DNA of 6,892 nt. Origin: Bacillota bacterium. Its GTDB lineage: Bacteria > Bacillota > Clostridia > Christensenellales > Pumilibacteraceae. The translations under genes and the position numbers were made by a program. Location: positions 1-6,892 of the forward strand of contig WQZE01000053.1 of assembly GCA_009780875.1 (NCBI GenBank), read 5' to 3'. This document shows positions 1-4,719 of the stretch, piece after piece. Each line of letters begins with the position of its first letter. Position 1 is the first letter of the stretch. The notes beneath the pieces are model-generated. The model did no database searches. It had not been told where the DNA came from and saw only the letters and a list, made by a program, of their open reading frames with translations.

Positions 1-1
1 C

Positions 2-21
2 CCGCCCAATCTGTGGGGCGG
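2..21 (-). terminator. Possible terminator stem after the VOC gene, cut by the window edge
   Basis: CCGCCC at 2-7 pairs with GGGCGG at 16-21 around an 8-nt loop, giving a six-base-pair all-GC stem. It lies 19 nt beyond the VOC gene stop in the direction of transcription. A U-tract, if present, would lie left of position 1 and cannot be seen, so this is a stem consistent with an intrinsic terminator and no more. Confidence 0.4.
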
Positions 22-39
22 ACATCTCTGGTCATTTTT

Positions 40-456
40 TTATTTTTTTGCGAGCACGGGTTGCCATACTACGCCAAACTTGTCAATCACCCACGCCATT
101 TTTTCAAATTGCATAAAGTCATCTTGCTGCGTCATGATGCTCCCACCCTCCGGCATTCCTTTCATAAATTGGTCATACTCCGCACGGTCTTTGCAATCAA
201 AGCAGATAGAGGACGACCACTCAAACTTTGGACTTGGGTACTTGGTAGGCATATCCAAAAACATAATCGTCTCTCCACCCACGACCACTTGCCCGTGCAA
301 AATCTTGTTCTCCTCCCCTGGCTCAGCGTGTGGGTGTGTGGTACCATATCGCACCAACTCCACAATCTTTGCACCAGGCAAAACCTTTGCATAATGATTC
401 ATTGCCTCTTCCGCTTTCCCATTGAAAGTCAAAAAAGTCGCTATTTTATTTTTCAT
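40..456 (-). CDS. VOC-fold (glyoxalase superfamily) PhnB-like protein
   Basis: The 138-residue product matches the PhnB / 3-demethylubiquinone-methyltransferase-like branch of the vicinal-oxygen-chelate superfamily. The N-terminus FLTFNGKAEEAMNHYAKVLP (8-27) is the family's opening beta strand and helix. GGETIMFLDMP (60-70) and the C-terminal WVIDKFGVVWQP (122-133) are typical of the second half. The length is usual for a single-domain cytoplasmic member. Such proteins bind small molecules, sometimes through a metal; the substrate cannot be read from the sequence. The reading frame is open up to 564, but the start at 456 is chosen because TAAGGA lies 8 nt upstream and the family's first strand begins right after it; the longer version would begin inside the promoter -10. 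The gene appears to be monocistronic with its own promoter, and a possible terminator stem follows. Confidence 0.88.
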   Translation of the reverse strand: MKNKIATFLTFNGKAEEAMNHYAKVLPGAKIVELVRYGTTHPHAEPGEENKILHGQVVVGGETIMFLDMPTKYPSPKFEWSSSICFDCKDRAEYDQFMKGMPEGGSIMTQQDDFMQFEKMAWVIDKFGVVWQPVLAKK

Positions 457-464
457 TGATTTGT

Positions 465-470
465 TCCTTA
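465..470 (-). promoter_or_regulatory. Ribosome binding site fixing the VOC gene start
   Basis: TAAGGA on the minus strand sits 8 nt upstream of the ATG at 456. It selects this ATG over the upstream in-frame ATG at 564, whose first base coincides with the end of the promoter -10. Confidence 0.75.
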
Positions 471-535
471 TATTCGTGTGGACCATACCACAACACAGTT
501 TTTTCAAAACAAGCACCTTTTGCAACCCTTTTCCC

Positions 536-547
536 AAATTGCAATTT
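536..547. promoter_or_regulatory. 12-bp palindrome just downstream of the VOC promoter
   Basis: AAATTGCAATTT is a perfect 12-bp palindrome. It lies about +11 to +22 from the predicted transcription start of the VOC gene, a position where a bound repressor would block initiation. That it is an operator is inference; AT-rich palindromes of this size can occur by chance. Confidence 0.3.
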
Positions 548-563
548 TTAACTTGCAAACACA

Positions 564-592
564 ATTATACACTTTCGCACACATTTTGTCAA
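564..592 (-). promoter_or_regulatory. Perfect consensus sigma70 promoter of the VOC gene
   Basis: On the minus strand TTGACA (592-587) is followed by a 17-nt spacer and TATAAT (569-564). Both hexamers and the spacing are consensus. The start of transcription would be near 557, giving a leader of about 100 nt before the ATG at 456. Confidence 0.85.
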
Positions 593-631
593 ACGAATTT
601 CACCCCCGCATCAAGTTTGGCACACGGTCAA

Positions 632-1261
632 TCAGGTCTCCACGGTCACACGCACGCATTGTTCTCCTTTTGTTCGCCCACGCACCATCATCCAAAGAGC
701 CGCCCCCACACACACAACCCCAAAAACGAGACCCCCAATATTTCGTGCAATGGGCGTGGGCAACGGGTTTGCAAACCAAACAAGCATAGACCTTTGTACC
801 AAAGCCAAAGAGACCAACGCACAGCACCAGCCTTGCAAACGACAATCCCTCAACACTCCGTTGTCTTGCTTTCGCCTCCACGCCATCATTACACTAGACC
901 ACACCACACGCCCCAACACAGCACCTATGGACACCATCAACAAAGCCAGTGACCTTGACAAATTGATTTCCTCATACCAAAACATAAAAAGCAGCGTGAG
1001 ACAAATATGCATCACACTGACCGCAAGCGTGCACCGAGCAATTTGTGGCGACCGCTCTCTGCCCCTGCAAGCCGCCCAAACCCCCACAAGCCGACTCACC
1101 CCAAGCACCACCCCATACACGCCCGTGTACCCCAAATACAACGAGCCCGCCGCACTCCCCCAAATCACAATCCCCAAACTATACACCAAACCAAAAAAGC
1201 CAGAAACAATCATTCCTGGCTTATAAAGTGCATACGACTTTGCTTGTGTCCAAACCTGCAT
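632..1261 (-). CDS. Six-helix integral membrane protein, uncharacterised
   Basis: The 209-residue product is strongly hydrophobic, with six likely membrane segments at about 17-37, 40-63, 76-96, 104-127, 143-163 and 174-194. Basic loops (RGRER 66-70, WRRK 128-131, RGRTK 194-198) suggest several cytoplasmic connections. From memory, the pattern of the last two helices (ALVSLALVQRSML, then GGLVFGVVCVGAALWMMVRG) resembles an uncharacterised six-helix family seen mainly in Firmicutes; I could not verify this by search. The ATG at 1261 is preceded by a strong AAGGAGG; the next in-frame ATG (1213) has no properly spaced site. It lies 127 nt downstream of the Sel1 gene with a large hairpin between, and I see no convincing promoter of its own. 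Codons are rich in G at the third position. No enzymatic or transport motif was recognised. Confidence 0.75.
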   Translation of the reverse strand: MQVWTQAKSYALYKPGMIVSGFFGLVYSLGIVIWGSAAGSLYLGYTGVYGVVLGVSRLVGVWAACRGRERSPQIARCTLAVSVMHICLTLLFMFWYEEINLSRSLALLMVSIGAVLGRVVWSSVMMAWRRKQDNGVLRDCRLQGWCCALVSLALVQRSMLVWFANPLPTPIARNIGGLVFGVVCVGAALWMMVRGRTKGEQCVRVTVET

Positions 1262-1264
1262 ATT

Positions 1265-1272
1265 TCCTCCTT
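1265..1272 (-). promoter_or_regulatory. Strong ribosome binding site of the membrane protein gene
   Basis: AAGGAGGA on the minus strand is a near-perfect complement of the 16S rRNA tail. It supports the ATG at 1261, although only about 3-4 nt separate the two, which is shorter than usual. Confidence 0.7.
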
Positions 1273-1306
1273 ATGAGGGTTTGTTTGTGCAAATCCTTTG
1301 AACAAC

Positions 1307-1372
1307 GATACTCAAACACAACCAAGCACACATTGTGTGCTTGGTTGGATACTCCAAACCTCTACTCCAAAC
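1307..1372. repeat. Perfect 14-bp inverted repeat flanked by direct repeats
   Basis: CAACCAAGCACACA (1319-1332) and TGTGTGCTTGGTTG (1334-1347) are exact inverted repeats around a single T. As RNA they would form a 13-bp stem with a 3-nt loop. The direct repeat GATACTCCAAAC is at 1348-1359, a copy lacking one C is at 1307-1317, and TACTCCAAAC recurs at 1363-1372. The element lies between the Sel1 gene stop (1389) and the membrane gene start (1261). Neither strand has a T-run after the stem, so it is not a standard intrinsic terminator. It may be an mRNA-stabilising or attenuating hairpin, a protein binding site, or a small palindromic mobile element with target duplication. Confidence 0.75.
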
Positions 1373-1388
1373 ACTTGCCTACAAAACC

Positions 1389-1973
1389 TTAGGCACCATA
1401 GTTTTCAAGCACTTCAATGACTTGATGGGCACCTTGCACGAGTGGGTCTTTTTCGTCGCCAACTTCATCCACCACTTGACAAAGCAGCGTCTTTGCACGC
1501 ACCAAATCAATTTTGGTTCCCATCCCAGACACCAAGCATCCCGCAAGCGTAAACCTTGCATACAGATTGCCTTGTGCGGATGATTTTTCAAACCACTCCA
1601 CTGCTTTGGCAAAGTCTCCCTTGCCAATCTTTTGCTCAAAGTACAACTTGCCCAAAGAAAACTGTGCCATCTGTTCGCCTTGCTCTGCCGCTTTTTGGTA
1701 CCACTGAGACGCCTTGACAAAATCCTCACCGCCCATATCGGTGCCAACATCGTACCAACTGCCCAAACAAAGTTGTGCCCCAGCCAAGCCAGCATCGGCT
1801 GCCCGCTCCATCCAGTGCCACGCTTTTTTGACATCTCTGTCCACGCCCTCACCTTGCCTATACACAAGCCCAAGCTTCATCCACGCCTCCGCGCCACTTG
1901 ACTCAGCCGTAGCCAAAAGCGTCTCCACATCTTGGTCGCAAACGACTTCCAATACCTGTTTTTTCTTTTCCAT
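1389..1973 (-). CDS. Sel1-like repeat (TPR-related) protein
   Basis: The 194-residue product is almost entirely made of about four Sel1-like repeats, at roughly 28-63, 64-99, 100-136 and 137-172. Each shows the A-xx-LGxxY ... A-xx-W-xxxAA-xxG pattern: LGLVYRQGEGV with AWHWMERAADAG, LGSWYDVGTDM with ASQWYQKAAEQG, LGKLYFEQKIGKG with AVEWFEKSSAQG; the fourth is degenerate. Such repeats stack into a superhelix that binds other proteins. There is no signal peptide or membrane segment, so it is probably cytoplasmic. The open frame runs to 2126, but the ATG at 1973 is preceded by GGAGGGG 9 nt upstream and starts just before the repeats; the upstream extension is not repeat-like. A weak promoter candidate lies just upstream. 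The partner and pathway are unknown. Confidence 0.85.
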   Translation of the reverse strand: MEKKKQVLEVVCDQDVETLLATAESSGAEAWMKLGLVYRQGEGVDRDVKKAWHWMERAADAGLAGAQLCLGSWYDVGTDMGGEDFVKASQWYQKAAEQGEQMAQFSLGKLYFEQKIGKGDFAKAVEWFEKSSAQGNLYARFTLAGCLVSGMGTKIDLVRAKTLLCQVVDEVGDEKDPLVQGAHQVIEVLENYGA

Positions 1974-1982
1974 ATTTTTGTT

Positions 1983-1989
1983 CCCCTCC
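1983..1989 (-). promoter_or_regulatory. Ribosome binding site fixing the Sel1-repeat gene start
   Basis: GGAGGGG on the minus strand lies 9 nt upstream of the ATG at 1973 and decides for it against the in-frame ATG at 2126. Confidence 0.7.
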
Positions 1990-1998
1990 AATCCCGTG

Positions 1999-2029
1999 AT
2001 ACAAAACAAACAAAATAGACTTTTGTCAA
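1999..2029 (-). promoter_or_regulatory. Weak promoter candidate for the Sel1-repeat gene
   Basis: A consensus -35 TTGACA (2029-2024) is followed after 19 nt by TTGTAT (2004-1999), a poor -10 with a long spacer. Transcription would begin near 1992, just ahead of the ribosome binding site. Confidence 0.3.
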
Positions 2030-2239
2030 ATCCATCTTGTCGTCCTGCCACCTTTGAGCAACTCACTTGCCCACTAATACTCAAAACAATGCCCCGCTGC
2101 ACACGCCCTGTGACTTGCCTTTGCAATCATTCACGCAAGTGCTTTTGGCTCAGCCACACAAACACAATCTACACGATTGCCACCACACCTGGTGTGGCTG
2201 TACGCCCTAGTTTTTTGCAACAACTCTTTACGGACTTCC
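2030..2239. other. Intergenic stretch without a recognisable gene
   Basis: I see no supported coding sequence on either strand; long plus-strand frames crossing it are antisense to neighbouring genes and lack family features. It contains two mutually exclusive inverted repeats. CCACACC/GGTGTGG (2183-2189 with 2191-2197) is one, and CAGCCACAC/GTGTGGCTG (2151-2159 with 2192-2200) is the other. A run of six T follows on the plus strand at 2211-2216. No gene on either side is obviously served by them. Confidence 0.4.
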
Positions 2240-2383
2240 TTAGCAGGCCCACTTGACCTCAACACGCAACAACTTGCTTGCTTCTTTCCTGTCCGCATTG
2301 CACGCCTTCAAATCAGCCCTCGCCTTCTGTGATGATTGTGCCACCCCACACTCTTTTGCAAGACACTCTTGCCCTACACTACA
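2240..2383 (-). pseudogene. Repeated 3' fragment of the neighbouring orphan gene
   Basis: A minus-strand frame ending at TAA (2240-2242) contains LKACNADRKEASKLL, closely matching LKACSGDKKEASKLL (67-81) of the adjacent 113-aa protein. At the DNA level about 66 bases (2251-2316) match 2477-2542 at an offset of 226, with 50 of the first 60 positions identical. The frame has no start and is closed upstream by a TAG inside the pentanucleotide array. Removing exactly the five array units (25 bases) would join it in frame to the upstream gene, placing the two motif copies 67 codons apart. It may be the lost C-terminal part of that gene or the remnant of a tandem paralogue. Confidence 0.6.
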
Positions 2384-2400
2384 CTACACTACACTACACT
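2374..2400. repeat. Pentanucleotide microsatellite, (CTACA)5
   Basis: The plus strand reads CTACA five times plus a partial unit; the minus strand reads TGTAG. The first unit met by the ribosome supplies the TAG stop (2394-2396) of the 113-aa gene. Because TAG comes up in every frame once per 15 nt, at this length all three minus-strand frames are closed. Such arrays change length by replication slippage. Confidence 0.95.
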
Positions 2401-2735
2401 CTGGCAAAAGTCACGGCATCCCATTGGTCCTCGCCAGCCTCGTGTCTAAAAGGCAACGGACTCATAATCAAAGCCTGCTTGACCACAATGCTCAACAACT
2501 TGCTCGCCTCTTTCTTGTCCCCACTGCACGCCTTCAAAATCGGCTCATAGTTGGTACCCACCCAATCACTTGGCACAAGGTCCTTGGCAATAAAATTATC
2601 TCTCTTGTTGACGGCCTCCAAAGTATCTTTGATTATCAAAAACAACTCTTTGGCGGTCAAAGCATCCAAATACCCAATCTTGGTTCCCCTAAAATCAAGT
2701 TCCACAATTATCTTTCCGTTTTTATCAATCAGCAT
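2394..2735 (-). CDS. Orphan protein of 113 aa, possibly truncated by a repeat array
   Basis: I do not recognise this protein. It is soluble and mixed alpha/beta: a short strand-rich start (MLIDKNGKIIVELDF, 1-15), then a helix LTAKELFLIIKDTLEAV (26-42), then a helical stretch containing LKACSGDKKEASKLLSIVVKQAL (67-89). No signal peptide or membrane segment is visible. The frame is open to 2840, but ATG 2735 is chosen because AAAGGGAG lies 5 nt upstream and because a near-consensus promoter at 2797-2825 occupies the extension. The stop falls in the first unit of the TGTAG array, and a second copy of the LKAC...KEASKLL motif follows beyond it. Without the array the ORF would run on to 2240 and encode about 156 aa. 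The gene is transcribed separately from the operon on its right. Confidence 0.6.
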   Translation of the reverse strand: MLIDKNGKIIVELDFRGTKIGYLDALTAKELFLIIKDTLEAVNKRDNFIAKDLVPSDWVGTNYEPILKACSGDKKEASKLLSIVVKQALIMSPLPFRHEAGEDQWDAVTFARV

Positions 2736-2740
2736 ATCCG

Positions 2741-2748
2741 CTCCCTTT
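2741..2748 (-). promoter_or_regulatory. Ribosome binding site fixing the orphan gene start
   Basis: AAAGGGAG on the minus strand, 5 nt before the ATG at 2735, together with the promoter further upstream, rules against the longer frame starting at 2840. Confidence 0.7.
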
Positions 2749-2796
2749 CTCCATACCAAAAATGCATCCCGCTCTTTCTCATTCGTATGGTACCTT

Positions 2797-2825
2797 AGTA
2801 TACCACATATCCGCCCCACTGTCAA
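2797..2825 (-). promoter_or_regulatory. Near-consensus sigma70 promoter of the orphan gene
   Basis: On the minus strand TTGACA (2825-2820), a 17-nt spacer and TATACT (2802-2797). Transcription should start near 2790, leaving a leader of about 55 nt. Short inverted repeats CCATAC/GTATGG (2751-2756 and 2785-2790) lie in that leader. Confidence 0.8.
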
Positions 2826-2852
2826 CCTTTTTTGCACCATTTTTACACCAAG

Positions 2853-2884
2853 AAAAGTGACCGCCTTGCTTGACCATCACTTTT
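2853..2884 (-). terminator. Candidate terminator of the three-gene operon
   Basis: AAAAGTGA (2853-2860) and TCACTTTT (2877-2884) form an 8-bp stem with a 16-nt loop, 41 nt past the last stop of the operon. Read on the minus strand it ends in TCACTTTTCTT, a modest T-tract. On the plus strand it is followed by six T, so it could act in both directions. The AT-rich stem and long loop make it only moderately convincing. Confidence 0.4.
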
Positions 2885-2925
2885 TTGTATCCAATTTTTT
2901 CTACTCTTTGTTGCTCTTTTTACAA

Positions 2926-4704
2926 TCAAATCCCCTCATTATAGTACATAAACAATCTTGACAACTGGTCAAACAACTCACCTTTTTGGACCGCCCCTTT
3001 GTTATGATTGCTCGTCACAGCATAAATAAAAGCATAATCAAAATCTTTTATGTGACTTGCATAACGATGAATATCATCAAATTCTTGTATTTTACCTCGG
3101 GACACACCATCACTATTTTCTTTCAAAAAATCATCTTGGTTTATTTGTGAATATGTGTATGATACAACAACTCTATCCTCTCCCAAGATAACCTTACACA
3201 ACGAAAAAATTCTTGGCAAACTGGCTGTTAAGACTAGATGCTTCCCCTCTTGCAACCTAGCACCCAAATCATCCGCTCTAAACCCGTACCAAATGTCCCC
3301 CTCATTGTTTTGATATACAATATACTTTTCACCTTTTTCCTGTGTCAAAAGATAACTTCTATTCTCCCCGCTTGGCATCTCCTTATTTTGAGCATCTATT
3401 TGCTTTTTGCATTGCTCCATCAACGATTCTATATCCAAACTATATGCTGCATTCTTTTCAAACAACTCTTGGGTGAGTGCCTTATTGACTTCTTCTTTAG
3501 ACAGTTTATTATATTTTTGGCTCAACAAACTCTCAACCTGTTGATGGATTTTCCAAAATCTATCCATCGCACTCGGAACTCCCTCCAAATTTTGCGTGCA
3601 CCATATCTCCATACCTGCATCAATATATTCTTGGAGCGAAATATATGTTTTTGATGTTTCTATCTTATCTATCTTTTCATTAGTCCAATATTCCTCTGTA
3701 AGTGCGTGCACTCTTGCAGGATACCATTTCCCCCAATTGTCTTTATCTAGGTACTGGACGCACAATGCATTTTTTTCACTTTCACATTCCTCTTGCAAAG
3801 CGTCCAAAATCCCTTGCTTGGGTACATAGCGACAGATAATTTCCCCATTGTCATCCCTTTGCTGATTGCGTGTTGTGTACTTGACAACCACATCTGACAA
3901 GTTGCCCCCCATCTGCAAAACGGCTCTCAACAACTCATCTTTGCCAGACATCGCATTCCCTGAAATAATAAATAACTTCGCCCCTTTACCTTTTGGTCTT
4001 CCGCTTTCACCACCCAACACATATTTCACAATATTGCAAGATTGAATTTTTGCAATATCTTGGTCTGGCATGCAAGCAATTCTACTCCCCACCATCCCCG
4101 TATCCCCTACCAACTCTTTGGCTTTTTGCAATGTGTCTGGATTTAATTTTGTCATTTTGTTATCCAATACATTCAAAATCACTCTGTCAAATAAATGATT
4201 GTTTTCTATGAAAACTCTGTATAGCGCCACCGCTTTTTCAAATCTTTTCGCCGCCTGAGACGCCGTGCCTCGTGCTTGACTCGCTTGAATATGGGTGTCC
4301 TCCTCTTGCCGAATATCCCTAAACACAAACAATGCCAACACTTTGTTTGGAAAAATCTTTTTCAACTCATAAATCACTCTTACATCATTGACAACAAGAA
4401 TAGGGGAATTTCCTTTATCCAGTTCGCTTTGCAAATCCTGTTTGTCAAAAGCATACAAATCCTCATAGGTTTCATACACAAAGTTATGTCTTTTTTTCAG
4501 TCCCGCAATATGCTCTACATCCACACATTCGCCTCGCCTCTTTTTCACCGCCTCTTCAAAACGATAAGAGCGTGTCACAAATTTGGGGAAAACAACCGGT
4601 TTTACCCGACTTATTGATTCGCAAGCATTGATTATCTCTTGTATAATGTGCGTTTTGCCACAGGCTGATGTTCCCGTAATCGTAAGAATACAACCATTCT
4701 TCAT
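2926..4704 (-). CDS. Tandem guanylate-kinase-like P-loop protein
   Basis: This 592-residue protein contains two guanylate-kinase-like domains. Domain 1 (about 4-200) has Walker A GTSACGKT (11-18), VTRSYR (43-48, the nucleotide-contact loop), YAFDKQDLQSELDKG...ILVVND (84-107, matching the family's YGT...V...L..G..V.L.ID region), a lid with arginines (ASQARGTASQAAKRF, 141-155) and FDRVILN (172-178). Domain 2 (about 241-592) has GNAMSGKD (249-256) and TTRNQQRDDNGE (277-288). After an insertion of about 150 residues come IWYGFRADDLGARLQEGKHLVL (471-492) and FDYAFIY (555-561). The last Walker A residue is Asp instead of Ser/Thr, a variant also known in the phage T4 deoxynucleotide kinase type, so it need not mean inactivity. 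Bacterial Gmk is only about 200 residues, so this is not the housekeeping enzyme. Substrate unknown; phosphoryl transfer to a nucleotide is inferred. AAGGAG upstream overlaps the previous gene's stop, suggesting coupled translation. Confidence 0.8.
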   Translation of the reverse strand: MKNGCILTITGTSACGKTHIIQEIINACESISRVKPVVFPKFVTRSYRFEEAVKKRRGECVDVEHIAGLKKRHNFVYETYEDLYAFDKQDLQSELDKGNSPILVVNDVRVIYELKKIFPNKVLALFVFRDIRQEEDTHIQASQARGTASQAAKRFEKAVALYRVFIENNHLFDRVILNVLDNKMTKLNPDTLQKAKELVGDTGMVGSRIACMPDQDIAKIQSCNIVKYVLGGESGRPKGKGAKLFIISGNAMSGKDELLRAVLQMGGNLSDVVVKYTTRNQQRDDNGEIICRYVPKQGILDALQEECESEKNALCVQYLDKDNWGKWYPARVHALTEEYWTNEKIDKIETSKTYISLQEYIDAGMEIWCTQNLEGVPSAMDRFWKIHQQVESLLSQKYNKLSKEEVNKALTQELFEKNAAYSLDIESLMEQCKKQIDAQNKEMPSGENRSYLLTQEKGEKYIVYQNNEGDIWYGFRADDLGARLQEGKHLVLTASLPRIFSLCKVILGEDRVVVSYTYSQINQDDFLKENSDGVSRGKIQEFDDIHRYASHIKDFDYAFIYAVTSNHNKGAVQKGELFDQLSRLFMYYNEGI

Positions 4705-4713
4705 ACAGTCTCT

Positions 4714-4719
4714 CTCCTT
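4714..4719 (-). promoter_or_regulatory. Ribosome binding site overlapping the upstream stop codon
   Basis: AAGGAG on the minus strand lies 9 nt before the ATG at 4704 and shares bases with the TAA stop (4718-4720) of the Nudix gene. This arrangement favours translational coupling of the two proteins. Confidence 0.75.

Noticed and set aside
422..952. Long plus-strand open frame opposite the VOC and membrane genes
   Set aside because: It is antisense to well-supported genes, is rich in His, Pro and Thr from C-rich DNA, and lacks any domain; it is a compositional shadow.
1974..2126. 51-residue N-terminal extension of the Sel1-repeat protein
   Set aside because: It has no repeat character and would translate through the GGAGGGG ribosome site that precedes the ATG at 1973.
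2374..2400. CRISPR or iteron array
   Set aside because: The unit is only five bases with no spacers; it is a simple microsatellite.
1714..2798. Two long plus-strand open frames (1714-2256 and 2253-2798)
   Set aside because: They lie opposite the Sel1 gene, the orphan gene and the repeat fragment. They have no good ribosome site, and their similarity to each other is explained by the duplicated minus-strand sequence.
2736..2840. 35-residue N-terminal extension of the orphan protein
   Set aside because: This segment contains the TTGACA/TATACT promoter and the ribosome binding site for the ATG at 2735.
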